A DNA stretch of 64,000 nt from a virus. Of this stretch, positions 16,601 through 27,738 are shown piece by piece. Every line of letters begins with the position of its first letter. The stretch's first letter is position 1. The notes beneath the pieces were generated by a model. That model worked only from the letters and a program-made list of their open reading frames with translations. It did no database searches and was not told the origin of the DNA. The DNA lies in IMG/VR virus record IMGVR_UViG_3300023171_000008, positions 1 to 64,000 of that record. One strand, given 5' to 3'. A program made the position numbers and the translations under genes.

Positions 16601-19600
16601 TTATTTACATTTTTTAATATAGTCTTCGATATATTCTTGACCAAATTCATTTAACATACTATTATATAGTTCTTCAGTAATACCATTAGATTCAAAAAGT
16701 TCTTTATTTTGTTCAAATAAACTAAACTCTTCAGTTACATCATTATTATAATCTTGTCTATAGAAATGATCTCTAGGATATACTACAGTATTATTTAACT
16801 CATTATAGTAGTTAGTATCAATTAAATTAGTTATATCGTTAGAAGCTTTTAAAATAAGTCCTTCAGTATTGTAATTAACTATTTTATTACCTTTTCTATC
16901 TCTAATATTAAGAGGTTTAATATCAACTAATTCACCATTAATATTAGGAGTAAATCTACTATAAATTGCTTTTAACTGATTATCATAACCTAATAATTTA
17001 TAATAAACATCTGTAGTTAAACCACTACTAGGATCTTCTAATTGTCTAACAGTAAAATATCCAGCTTTACCTTTATCATTTAATTTAAATCCTTTGTTAA
17101 GATTATTAAATGAAGATTTAGTATCTATCTTATAAGGTAAAGTAATTTTAACTAATCGTTTATTAAATATTTCAGACATAAATATTTGATCTATAAAATT
17201 ATCAACATTACTATTCTGATTAGTATATTCATTAGATTGATCAATTATAAATCTATTAATCTTATTCTGTTGAAACCATTGATAAGGTATATAAGTATAA
17301 AATTGACTTATATTCATTGCAAATCCTGAAGTAAAATAACTATACTTAATAAGATCATTTGCAAACTCTGGTTCATCAATTAATAAATCAGACCATGAAT
17401 TAGTTAAATTCTCTTCAAATTCTATAGATTTCTTTCTATTACTTAATCCTACATATTCTAACTTACCTTCTCCAGGTCTAACAGATAGTTCATCTATTAT
17501 ACTGTACAAACCTTTATTAGACTCTTTAAAAGTTTTAAATTGTTTAGGAAATTGATTTAATAGAGTTCTACGTTCTTCAATAGATATTTGAAATGGTTGA
17601 AATCCTGACATTGTATAACTATAGAAATGTTTTTCTAATGTGGTACCAAGATTTGGATCAATTAATATATCACCATTAATACTATGAGATATTTCGTTAA
17701 ATGTACTTTGAACTACTGGATTAGCAGATAAGAATAATTTAGGATTAGCTTGTACTATATCTAAAGTCTTTAATATAACATTATTATAGTATTTACTAAA
17801 CATACTTTCAGTACCATTAGGATTACTAAACTTAGATTTAAATCCTGTTATAATATTACCTTTAAAATCTTCATCATAAGCAGATTGATCTTCTTTAAAC
17901 ATTATACTGTCAACTAAGTTTTTAGCAATTTGTAACTGTGTTACATCTTTACCCATACCATTAACCATAAACTTAGATGCGTCAATGTTAGTTTTAATAG
18001 CTTTAGAGGCATTTTGATACCTTAAGAAGTCATTAAATACTTTAGCTTGAAATTCTACATTAGGATTAACTATATTCTTACGTATAGTCTCTAAACTATT
18101 ATTCTCTATAATGTTATATAAAGATGGAAAGAATATTTGTGAATGTGTGTTAGTTAATAATTCAGTAACTTGTCTAATTTGATTAACTTCTGCAGGAGAT
18201 AATGTTATACCACCTAAACCTAAAGTATTAAGAATATTAGATTGTGTAAAATTGTTATTACCTTTTTTAACATCTTTAGCTCTATCTTGTTTAATATCTT
18301 TAGTAGTGAATAGTTTATCGTATAATACATTTAAATCAATGTATTTATCTCTTAAACTTAAACTACTAGTTAATTGTTCTTTTACATACTCTTTTCTAAA
18401 CTGATCTCTAGTATCTAATGACTGTAAAGATGATTGTTCATATTGTTCAGTAAAAGTAATATATTTAGATATGATAGGTTGAGCTAAGAATGCGTTAACA
18501 TAAAATGGATGTACACCTTTACGTAATAATAAATTACCTGTATTAGTAGTCATACTTACCCAGTTACCTTCAGTAATATAAGGATCTTTAGCTATATCAA
18601 CAAACGCATTTAGAATTGCTGATAATGAATGAGATATTTTAATTTTTTTTAGATCCTGAACTTCATCGTCACTTATATTAAGTTGTTTTTGATAATATTT
18701 TAAATCTTTATCATCTAATGATTCAGAATATTCTTCATCTAAATTAATATTACCTTTATCAATATTAAAGTTAGTGATACCTAAATCTCCTAATGTACCT
18801 AATACATAATCAATTAAAGCATTAGCTTCTTGACCAACACCCGCTTTACCAGCTAAGAAACTATATTTAACATCTATATCTGCTAATGGATCAAATAAAC
18901 TTAAGTTAGATATAGGTTTCTGTTTGAATATACTTCTAATATCATTCTTAATATGATCAAAGTCAATAGGAGTCATTACTTCCTTAATAACTTGTTCATT
19001 AGTAAGAACTGCTTTATATAATTCAATTAATCTATTTTGTAAAGCACCAATACTTTGTTCACTATCAGATACTTCATTATTGTAACTATCGTATACAAGT
19101 TTACCATCTTCTAAATGATAGGTTGGAAACATCATATACATTTTATCAATATCGAAGTCACTACCTGTCTTAGTAGTAATACCTGTATAGGCTACAACTG
19201 TATCTCCATTTTCTTCTGGAAGTATACCTACTATTTCTAAAGCATCATTAGACGAAAGTCCTTGATTAGGAATACGATAACCTATTATATTCTCTTGTAT
19301 TTTCCTATCAATTATTTCATCAAACAATTGTTGTGGTGTATATTTTCTATAATCTGGAATATATTTAGCTATAAATGATCCTGATAACAATATACCACCT
19401 GGTCTAACTATTCTTTTACCGTTTTCAGATAATATAAATTCACCATTGTCATCTTTAAGAAATTGTGGTTCATGTGTAGTAGATAATGCTCTAGGACTCC
19501 ATATAACACCTTGTGATTCAGCATTATCTTTAGTAAGACCAAAGTTACTCATTTGAATAAATGATCCACCATTAGTCTTAATTTTAAGTACACGTTTATT

Positions 19601-22600
19601 AACTATAGATGCAAATATATTCTGAAGTTTAGATTGAGCTTGTGGTATTCCATAAATAGAAGTTTCAGATTCTAAAGCATTAATTACATTAGTTGAACCA
19701 CCTCGTTCTCTTAATTCATCAGCAATAGTTGAATAAAATCTTTCTACATTAGTAATAATATTATTATTATCAACTCCAAATTCTTTATTAAGTTTAGATA
19801 AACCTCTATTAGATAATTCTCCAACAGTATTAGCTATTTGTTCAAGTACTTGATCTCCAGTAATTTCATTATTATCTAAATTAAATAATTCATTACGATG
19901 AAATGCTAATCCTTGAAATATATTCTTTTGTATTTGACTACCTACTTCAGTTTCTTTAAATGTTTTAACTGGTAAATCTTGTTGTAACTTCCAACCATTA
20001 GAAGGAATATTCATTACATTAAATTTAACATTATCTAAAACATTACCATTATCATCATGAACTTTACTAGGTTGTACAGATCCAACTTTAATAGCATCAA
20101 ATGTAACTAATTCATCTATAGACTGATTAATCATTTGATTATAAATCTTTTCAAGACCATTACCTTTACGTAATCTTGGAGATAATACTGCTTGAGAATA
20201 CTTAAGAAATACTGGTTTACCATTAACTAATTGAAAATACACACCTTTAACTGGTGGTGCAACTTTCTTAAGTTCTTCAACAGTAAATGGTTCTGTATTA
20301 TTACCTAATAGCTTCTGATAAGATGATTCATAAATATTGTTCCATTTACCTAATGATTGAAATATATTTTTCCATCGTTGTGGAGTTATCCAAGCTTGAG
20401 CATCTGCAGAATTAATCTTCTTATAACTGTCAGCTACATCTTTACCAACTAATTCAGTTAATTCATCTAAAAATGGTGTAGCTATTTCAATACTTTCAGT
20501 TACAGCAATATTATAATCTTTATTAATATCGTTAAGTCGTAGTTGTAAACCATCTGTATATGTAGCAGGAACACGTTTTTTATAATCAACTCCGTTCTTA
20601 TAGTAAGCAATATCACCACTAAACATTTTAGAATATTCAACATGAGATATAATAGAATTAATATAAAAGTCAGAAGCTGCTTTTAATGCATTATCTGTTT
20701 GATAATTATTCCATATTTTACTATCTAATGTTTTATTAATGTATTCACCATTAATCAATTCAAAAACTCCTTGATTAACTAAATTATCTAAAGTACCTTT
20801 AATATTATTAGACAGTTGATTATTAATATACTTTAATAAAGCATTCTTAATCTTAGGATTGTTTAAATCACTATAAGAAGTTTCATTAGTTAAATTACCA
20901 TTATTATCTCTATTATATATAGAAGTAATTAAAGTCTTTTCTTCAATAGTTAAATCCTTTAATGAGTTATCTATTTGATCGAATGATAATGATGGAAATA
21001 TTTGAGATTTAAATGCATGACCTTGACCTAAATGATAATAAACTGATAATTTATCTTCATTGGTAGGGTCGTTCATAAACTCTCTTTCAAACTTCATTCG
21101 TTTATATTCTGAATTAAAGTATTCAAATATAACTTCTGATGCAGATTGATTAATAATTATATTATTATTTTCATCACGTCTAGCATTAGTTAAGTGATTT
21201 CTAGCAATATATAATTCATATTGTGTACCTTTATCTGCAGGAGTAGTAGTTCTATAATATGATTTACTATTTTTTATAAAACCTAATACTTTATTAACTG
21301 TATCAGATATATAGGTAGCTTTATCTACAGATTTATTATCTAAACCTTCATTAGCATTTTCATCTTCTTGTACAACATTAAATGAAGCTAATTCTAATTC
21401 ATTAATACGACGTTTAGATTCTTCAATACGTTCTTGTTCAGCTAGTGTTAGATCTATGTATTCATTAATTTGATAAGTATCTCCTAATGCTAATAAATAC
21501 TTCATCCAGTCAGAACCTTGATTATATTTAGAAATCTCATAATGATTTAATAATAAATTTCTATTCTTCTGCCATGATTTAATTTTACTAGATAAATATG
21601 ATGGATATGAATATACCCACTTTTGCTTACCTGCTGTAAATACTGATGAATCTGAACCTTCAGATATATAAAATGCTTCAGCTCTAGCTATATCTCTAAA
21701 TATAGATTGATCATTTAATATGTTATCATAATTAGTATTCTTATTATTAATAACATTATCAATGAAATAACCTAAATCTGTAATTGTATTATTTAATATT
21801 TTATTAGATAGTTCATTATCTTGATTAATTAATTCTAAGTTATCTAAGTAATGTTCAAATCCTTTAGAAGTAGTTTCAATACCTAGTTTTCTAAGTAAAG
21901 TTACTAATGCAGGAATATCTTTATTAAGTTTAATTTTAGTTAAATCATTTTTAAATCCTTTAATAATATCTCTATTACTAGGATTAATAATAATATTACC
22001 GTCAACTAATTCAGTATATCTAACTTTAAAATTATTATTCCATTGATTAAATACTTCAGTTTCTCTAGAACCTACATTAGCTACATTTAATACGTCATGA
22101 TTAACATTATTAACTGTTTCTTTACGTGTAATAATACTACCATCTGGTAACGTTTCTGCAGGTAATGTATTAACTTTAATTACATTCTTAGTAATTGAAG
22201 TATTAAATACATTTTTATCTAAATTAAATGCTTGTACAAATTCAGCTTTAATATTATTAGATAAATCTGGATTAGATAATAATCTATATAATTCTTTAAA
22301 ATAAGGTTTCTTATTAATTAATTTACTTACTTCTTCTTTATAAATATTAAATAAATCTTCTTGACCATCAATATCTAAAGCAATTTTACTATTTAAATTA
22401 TTTAATAAAGTTACATATATTTCATCAAAGTCTACATATACAACATCATTTAAAAATCTATCTTTTTCAGAAGTATCTTCAATTAATGACAATCTAAGTT
22501 TTACATTAGCAGATATATTATCTTTACTACTTCTTTCAAATGACGAATTCCCAAATCCAGGATCTTTCTCATTCTCAGATATTTCAATATTCTCTAATTC

Positions 22601-23239
22601 AGTATCTTCTAAATTATCATTCTTAAATTCATTAGTAGATATTTTAGATTGTTGTAAATAGTTTTTAACATTAGTTACTAATTCATCTAAGTTATTATTT
22701 AAAGCTTCTTGTAATAATTCAGCCTTATCTTCCCATAAATAATCATCAGTAGCATTAAAAGTATTTATTCTTTCATTAACTTTATCTATAACAGATTGTT
22801 TAATAGATCCAGTAGTATTACTTAAATCTATATTTTCAAAATCTATGTTAAGATTATTTTTAATAAAACTATTTGCTAATACTTTAGTTAATAACTTTAT
22901 TTCTGAAAACTTAAATAATGAATTTAAACTTTTACTATTAAATATTAGATACTCTTTATTCTTATATTTATCTATATAATAGTAATCACCTTTATTATCT
23001 TTAAATAATTTAGGTTCACCATTATCTTCAATACGAGAAGTATCTTTATTATAACTATAATCAGATTCTTTAATATCAGAATTATAATCTTCTTGCCAAT
23101 TACCAAAATATTTAATAAATTCTTGTGAATTAAAATGAGAATGAAGAGCTGTTGCTAACTCTTCATCTCCATTATAAGCTTCTAATATAGTATTAAATAA
23201 ATTAGATTGACTTCCATTAACTATTACTTTACATGCCAT
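16601..23239 (-). CDS. crAss-like virion RNA polymerase
   Basis: A 2212-aa protein with TGSDFDIDKMYM; the DFDID triad D1361, D1363 and D1365 is the Mg2+-binding motif of the single-subunit, two-barrel RNA polymerase known from crAss-like phage phi14:2 (a protein of similar size). That enzyme travels in the virion and transcribes early genes after injection. The N-terminus contains FIKYFGNW and, later, DNGEPKLF, patterns seen in phage large polyvalent proteins, so the N-terminal region may be a separate module for packaging or ejection. The gene lies between two other giant genes without gaps, and the C-terminus is IKKCK. I infer the polymerase function from the motif, size and context. Confidence 0.85.
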   Translation of the reverse strand: MACKVIVNGSQSNLFNTILEAYNGDEELATALHSHFNSQEFIKYFGNWQEDYNSDIKESDYSYNKDTSRIEDNGEPKLFKDNKGDYYYIDKYKNKEYLIFNSKSLNSLFKFSEIKLLTKVLANSFIKNNLNIDFENIDLSNTTGSIKQSVIDKVNERINTFNATDDYLWEDKAELLQEALNNNLDELVTNVKNYLQQSKISTNEFKNDNLEDTELENIEISENEKDPGFGNSSFERSSKDNISANVKLRLSLIEDTSEKDRFLNDVVYVDFDEIYVTLLNNLNSKIALDIDGQEDLFNIYKEEVSKLINKKPYFKELYRLLSNPDLSNNIKAEFVQAFNLDKNVFNTSITKNVIKVNTLPAETLPDGSIITRKETVNNVNHDVLNVANVGSRETEVFNQWNNNFKVRYTELVDGNIIINPSNRDIIKGFKNDLTKIKLNKDIPALVTLLRKLGIETTSKGFEHYLDNLELINQDNELSNKILNNTITDLGYFIDNVINNKNTNYDNILNDQSIFRDIARAEAFYISEGSDSSVFTAGKQKWVYSYPSYLSSKIKSWQKNRNLLLNHYEISKYNQGSDWMKYLLALGDTYQINEYIDLTLAEQERIEESKRRINELELASFNVVQEDENANEGLDNKSVDKATYISDTVNKVLGFIKNSKSYYRTTTPADKGTQYELYIARNHLTNARRDENNNIIINQSASEVIFEYFNSEYKRMKFEREFMNDPTNEDKLSVYYHLGQGHAFKSQIFPSLSFDQIDNSLKDLTIEEKTLITSIYNRDNNGNLTNETSYSDLNNPKIKNALLKYINNQLSNNIKGTLDNLVNQGVFELINGEYINKTLDSKIWNNYQTDNALKAASDFYINSIISHVEYSKMFSGDIAYYKNGVDYKKRVPATYTDGLQLRLNDINKDYNIAVTESIEIATPFLDELTELVGKDVADSYKKINSADAQAWITPQRWKNIFQSLGKWNNIYESSYQKLLGNNTEPFTVEELKKVAPPVKGVYFQLVNGKPVFLKYSQAVLSPRLRKGNGLEKIYNQMINQSIDELVTFDAIKVGSVQPSKVHDDNGNVLDNVKFNVMNIPSNGWKLQQDLPVKTFKETEVGSQIQKNIFQGLAFHRNELFNLDNNEITGDQVLEQIANTVGELSNRGLSKLNKEFGVDNNNIITNVERFYSTIADELRERGGSTNVINALESETSIYGIPQAQSKLQNIFASIVNKRVLKIKTNGGSFIQMSNFGLTKDNAESQGVIWSPRALSTTHEPQFLKDDNGEFILSENGKRIVRPGGILLSGSFIAKYIPDYRKYTPQQLFDEIIDRKIQENIIGYRIPNQGLSSNDALEIVGILPEENGDTVVAYTGITTKTGSDFDIDKMYMMFPTYHLEDGKLVYDSYNNEVSDSEQSIGALQNRLIELYKAVLTNEQVIKEVMTPIDFDHIKNDIRSIFKQKPISNLSLFDPLADIDVKYSFLAGKAGVGQEANALIDYVLGTLGDLGITNFNIDKGNINLDEEYSESLDDKDLKYYQKQLNISDDEVQDLKKIKISHSLSAILNAFVDIAKDPYITEGNWVSMTTNTGNLLLRKGVHPFYVNAFLAQPIISKYITFTEQYEQSSLQSLDTRDQFRKEYVKEQLTSSLSLRDKYIDLNVLYDKLFTTKDIKQDRAKDVKKGNNNFTQSNILNTLGLGGITLSPAEVNQIRQVTELLTNTHSQIFFPSLYNIIENNSLETIRKNIVNPNVEFQAKVFNDFLRYQNASKAIKTNIDASKFMVNGMGKDVTQLQIAKNLVDSIMFKEDQSAYDEDFKGNIITGFKSKFSNPNGTESMFSKYYNNVILKTLDIVQANPKLFLSANPVVQSTFNEISHSINGDILIDPNLGTTLEKHFYSYTMSGFQPFQISIEERRTLLNQFPKQFKTFKESNKGLYSIIDELSVRPGEGKLEYVGLSNRKKSIEFEENLTNSWSDLLIDEPEFANDLIKYSYFTSGFAMNISQFYTYIPYQWFQQNKINRFIIDQSNEYTNQNSNVDNFIDQIFMSEIFNKRLVKITLPYKIDTKSSFNNLNKGFKLNDKGKAGYFTVRQLEDPSSGLTTDVYYKLLGYDNQLKAIYSRFTPNINGELVDIKPLNIRDRKGNKIVNYNTEGLILKASNDITNLIDTNYYNELNNTVVYPRDHFYRQDYNNDVTEEFSLFEQNKELFESNGITEELYNSMLNEFGQEYIEDYIKKCK

Positions 23240-26200
23240 TATTTACATCGTTTTTCATATTCTGACGGATATGCATTTTTAAATTTATTATAATCACTAA
23301 CTTCATTAGCTTTAAGTTCTTTACCAGACTGCATTCTTTTAATCAATGAAGCTAATCTATCAATATCTTGTTTACGATCTCTAGCATCAGTAGGTACTTC
23401 ATAAACTTCAGATTGAACTTCTTTAACTTGAGTATTTTCCATAGTTCCTTCTATTTCAGACAAAGATACAAAATTATTTTCATTATTCCTATTATTATCA
23501 TTTAAAAATTGAATACCTGTAGATAATGGAATTTCTTCAGTAGTATTAAAATCTAATCCTGTAAAGTTATTTGCAGCTATTTCAGCACCTTGTTCAGATA
23601 TATTTACATTAGCATTAACTCCAGTTTTAATAGCATTTTTTCTATTACTAAACTCTTGTTTATATAATGACTGTTGTTCAGGAGATAAACTATTATATGA
23701 TTCAGTTAAATCATCTATAGTTTTAATCTTAGACAACTTATCTTTAATATTAGAAATAGGTTTAACATTTGATTCTAACGATACTGTAGGATTAAGATAT
23801 ATATTAGTATAACCTTGAAATGTAGGCTCATTAACTACAGCATTAGTGGATAATATTTTATTGTTAACTAAGTATTTTAAATAATCTGCTGAATTAGATT
23901 GAATATTAGTTTTAGTATTATCAGTTTCAGATTTAGGAGATATTTTAACTTGATGTCTTTTTACATTAGTTAAGAAATTAATTATATTATCTTTTTGTAA
24001 ATCTATATTATCTAAATTAGCTACTTGATTACCAAATAATAAACTATTATTTTCAATTCTAATCTGTGATTTAATATTAGTAGTATTACTATAAAGTATT
24101 AAATCTATTATATCAAATAGTTTAACATCTTCTTTAATACCACCAATTATTTCAAGTTCAGAATTAAAATTATCTAATATATTATTACGTAAACTATCGT
24201 TAACTTCTCCAACTGTAGTATTAAATGATTTATTATTAGTTAAAATTTCTTTATGTATATTATAAATTATATCAGCTTCTAAATTATTAATCTTTTTAAT
24301 ATTAAGTTTTAATGGAAATGGTGTACCATTAGCTTGAGGTATCATTAAATATATTTCACCTTTAGCATTCTCCTTACTTCTATCCATATTATTAGTAAAT
24401 GGATTTTTAAATAATTGAGTTTCACCAGTAATAATATTCTGTAATTGACCAAATGCATTAATAACGTAAAGATTTTGTCTAATATAATTTAAATCTTTGA
24501 TTCCGTCTAAATCCATTATGTTATTTTCAGCAGTAGATGATTCTACTTTTAATAAACCTTTATATTGACCTTGTACAGAACCTTTAATATTATCTATAGG
24601 TTGACCTTGTATTAATCTAGATATAATTTCAGTTCTAAGTATTTCAGTGGATGGATCTATTGCGTCATTAACACGTCGAGTTTCAATAGGTGCTTTAACT
24701 TCATCTGTAAACTTAACATTAATAGGTAAGTAATCAAATAATAGTTTTCTATCATTAAAATCATTTCTTTTAAATAATTCTAAAGCTTTATTAACATTAA
24801 TATTATTTCCAGGATTTAAATTAACTTCAAAACCAACTTGTTTACCTGTTTTATCTATAGGAGTTCTTTCATAAGCAACATAATTAGGAAACTGTTCGAT
24901 TATAAAAGATAATGGTTCACCAGTATTCTTATTAGTAGAAATCACTTTAACACCTTTACCATTATCTACATCACCTGTATTGATTGAATTAAGTTCTTCT
25001 ACTGCATTATTAATACCTTCGGTAGGTGTAAGTTCATCTGTAACTTCAGAACCCTCTGTAGAGTCTATATTAGTATAAGTTTTAACTACTTTAGGTTTGT
25101 TTAATTCAGCTTCTTTAGTTAAATTTCTAAAATTATGCCATCTTTCATTAAAGTTTTTCCAATCTTTTTCACCTTCAAATAACACTCCTATTTTAGATAC
25201 AGCTTTTACAGTAACTTCTTTATCTTTTTCCCAGTCTTGTCTTAGACCTTTAAAGTTAGTAAAGTAAATTCCTTTATCACCTTTTCTAGCAGTTTCTAAA
25301 CCTAATACTTCTTGAGCTTCATTAACTACAGGTTGTACTTGAACAGGTTGTTCTTCAAATAAACTATCAAAATTAGATTGTGTTTCAGGATTAATTTGTA
25401 CACCTAATTCTTCATTAATAATCTCTTGACGTTGTGTATCTTCTAAAGCGATTTCTTGTTGTTTAAACTCTTCTTTCTTAGCTTGAACTTGTTGTTTAAC
25501 TACAGGATTAGTTGGTTTAACTTCATTTAATTCTTCAATAGTAGTAGCTTCATTAACTTTAGTTGTTTCATCAGTTACTTTAGTTATATTTTCTGGACTA
25601 TTATCTTCTCTAGTTTTATTATTAACATTGACATAATTCTTAAAAGCTTTATTAATTTCAGTATTATCCCATATTAAATTATTAACTAAATCGTCAGTTT
25701 CTTTTAAATCACTTTTAGATTGATTAATTTGACTATTTATAAGTTTAATACGAGGATCTTGTTCATATCTATATTTAAATATATCTTCTGTAGCATTAGA
25801 ATCAACTATATCTTCTGTACGAACGTTTTCATTATTTCTTAATTCTTTTAATAAATTATCTTTAGTACTATTTAATTCCTGAAGTTTATTACGTTGAGTA
25901 TATTCATCACCTTTTAAATTAATATAAGTGTCAGCTAATCTATTATAAAATGAAGTTTTATCATCTTCAGTACCAATATTATCTAATTTAATTAACGAAT
26001 TACTAAAGTCTTTATAACTTTCATATTGTTTCTGCATATAAGATGCTTTATCCACAATATCTTTAACTAAAGTTTTAGAATCTTCATCAGTAGCTAATTC
26101 TTCAGTTTGTCTAGATTGTTCTAAATATTGTTTTAAAGCGTCAATTCCCATTTCACCTTGAGTAATAAATGGAGTAATTAATTGATTAATAGCTTGATCT

Positions 26201-27735
26201 TTAAATTGATTTACAGTTTCAGTATCACCATTAGCTACAGCTTCATCAAATAATTGACTTTGTCTTTCAGTAAATTCTAATGCTTCAGCTACTTGTTTAA
26301 CTTTAACTGGGTCATAAGTTGGTTTACCTTCATCATCTAATATAATAGAACCTTGTTCGTTTCTAATATAAGGATCAGTTTCATATATATTATTAAAAGT
26401 ATTTACTTTACCTTGAGTAAAACTAATTAAGTTATTAGTAGAATTTCGATTAGTTATATCAGATTTAGCACCTTGATAAGCAGACATTCCACCACCTAAT
26501 ATTCCACCCAAGAATATAGCTTTCTGACCTTCAGTTGAACTAACCATATCTAAATAAGAATTTGCTAATTCACCAACATTAAAATCATCAGTTATATTAT
26601 CAGTTAATTCATTTTGTTTAGCACCTTTACTAAACATAGTTTCAACTGTAGATTGTAAACCTTCTTCAAAGAAACCTTCAGAACCAGTTGCTAAAGCTAC
26701 ATTAGAAGCTCTGTTAAGAACTTTCTTACCTATTGAAGGTGTAAGTTCAGTCACTAATGATTTAGCTCCTGCTTTACCCCACAACATCTTAGACTGTATT
26801 GCATTTGGACCAAGTAGTATAGCAACGTTAGATAGAAATATATCTCTACCAAGTTTACCTTTCTGTTGTATTAAAGTATCATATTGTTCTGTATCAATAG
26901 TCCCAGCTTTCAATTGTTCATCTAAATCTTTCTGAAAGTTATCCATAGCTGAACCTGCTTCTGAACCTGATTCAAATAAGGTATTAGCTAACGTTGTAGC
27001 TGTTAAATCAATTCCTTCAGCAGTTATACCTAATTCAGTTAAAGCTTGTGTAGCACCTGCTAATTTAGCTTCTCCATTAATCATAGATAAACCTTTAGCT
27101 GTAGTACCTAATATTTTATTACCTAATCCTAATGATTTTAATGCTGCACCTGGAGCTAACATTGAAGCTATAAATCCAATACCGTCAGCACCTTCTGTAG
27201 CCCAGAAATCTACAGAACTTATATTGTCCCATAGATTTCCTTCGCTTACAGCTTTCTTAACATATACTGGTAATAATTCAGTATTAACATCTTCATTTAA
27301 TTTATTAACAGCTTTAACCCAAGGATTATTGAATGCTGTTTCAAAACCTTGACCGTCTTCAGCAAATGGTGCTGCAATACTACCAACTACAACTCCCGGA
27401 AGTTTAGCTATTTCTGATGTTGCTTTAGTTAATATTCTACCTACTCCAGATAATGATTTACTTTGCCAAGATTGGTTATTAGCTCTAATCTCATTAAATG
27501 GATCACTAGCATTAATATCAGCAAATTGATTTAAATATGGATTAACTCCCTCATTCAAATTATCTTGATTAGAAGTATTAATATCAGCAGTATGTCTTTC
27601 AGTATCAAAAGCATTAGTTGTGGCTAATTTAGTATTAGTAGGAGTTGACCATTGTTTAAATGAATCACTTTCTGCAATGTGATCTAAAAAAGCATCATCA
27701 TAACTTTTAGCTTTATCTTTATTTGGTTGTAACAT
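23239..27735 (-). CDS. giant internal virion protein, probably ejected
   Basis: A 1498-aa protein directly upstream of the polymerase gene (one-base overlap). The N-terminal 430 residues contain several Gly/Ala-rich hydrophobic segments (for example LPGVVVGSIAAPFA, FIASMLAPGAALKSLGLG, IFLGGILGGGMSAYQGA) typical of ejection proteins that insert into or form channels in membranes. The middle is charged and helical with long Glu/Lys/Gln runs, and the C-terminal part is mixed. It ends EKRCK, similar to the polymerase ending IKKCK. By position it corresponds to the crAss giant cargo proteins; no enzymatic motif is recognised. Confidence 0.7.
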   Translation of the reverse strand: MLQPNKDKAKSYDDAFLDHIAESDSFKQWSTPTNTKLATTNAFDTERHTADINTSNQDNLNEGVNPYLNQFADINASDPFNEIRANNQSWQSKSLSGVGRILTKATSEIAKLPGVVVGSIAAPFAEDGQGFETAFNNPWVKAVNKLNEDVNTELLPVYVKKAVSEGNLWDNISSVDFWATEGADGIGFIASMLAPGAALKSLGLGNKILGTTAKGLSMINGEAKLAGATQALTELGITAEGIDLTATTLANTLFESGSEAGSAMDNFQKDLDEQLKAGTIDTEQYDTLIQQKGKLGRDIFLSNVAILLGPNAIQSKMLWGKAGAKSLVTELTPSIGKKVLNRASNVALATGSEGFFEEGLQSTVETMFSKGAKQNELTDNITDDFNVGELANSYLDMVSSTEGQKAIFLGGILGGGMSAYQGAKSDITNRNSTNNLISFTQGKVNTFNNIYETDPYIRNEQGSIILDDEGKPTYDPVKVKQVAEALEFTERQSQLFDEAVANGDTETVNQFKDQAINQLITPFITQGEMGIDALKQYLEQSRQTEELATDEDSKTLVKDIVDKASYMQKQYESYKDFSNSLIKLDNIGTEDDKTSFYNRLADTYINLKGDEYTQRNKLQELNSTKDNLLKELRNNENVRTEDIVDSNATEDIFKYRYEQDPRIKLINSQINQSKSDLKETDDLVNNLIWDNTEINKAFKNYVNVNNKTREDNSPENITKVTDETTKVNEATTIEELNEVKPTNPVVKQQVQAKKEEFKQQEIALEDTQRQEIINEELGVQINPETQSNFDSLFEEQPVQVQPVVNEAQEVLGLETARKGDKGIYFTNFKGLRQDWEKDKEVTVKAVSKIGVLFEGEKDWKNFNERWHNFRNLTKEAELNKPKVVKTYTNIDSTEGSEVTDELTPTEGINNAVEELNSINTGDVDNGKGVKVISTNKNTGEPLSFIIEQFPNYVAYERTPIDKTGKQVGFEVNLNPGNNINVNKALELFKRNDFNDRKLLFDYLPINVKFTDEVKAPIETRRVNDAIDPSTEILRTEIISRLIQGQPIDNIKGSVQGQYKGLLKVESSTAENNIMDLDGIKDLNYIRQNLYVINAFGQLQNIITGETQLFKNPFTNNMDRSKENAKGEIYLMIPQANGTPFPLKLNIKKINNLEADIIYNIHKEILTNNKSFNTTVGEVNDSLRNNILDNFNSELEIIGGIKEDVKLFDIIDLILYSNTTNIKSQIRIENNSLLFGNQVANLDNIDLQKDNIINFLTNVKRHQVKISPKSETDNTKTNIQSNSADYLKYLVNNKILSTNAVVNEPTFQGYTNIYLNPTVSLESNVKPISNIKDKLSKIKTIDDLTESYNSLSPEQQSLYKQEFSNRKNAIKTGVNANVNISEQGAEIAANNFTGLDFNTTEEIPLSTGIQFLNDNNRNNENNFVSLSEIEGTMENTQVKEVQSEVYEVPTDARDRKQDIDRLASLIKRMQSGKELKANEVSDYNKFKNAYPSEYEKRCK

Positions 27736-27738
27736 CTA

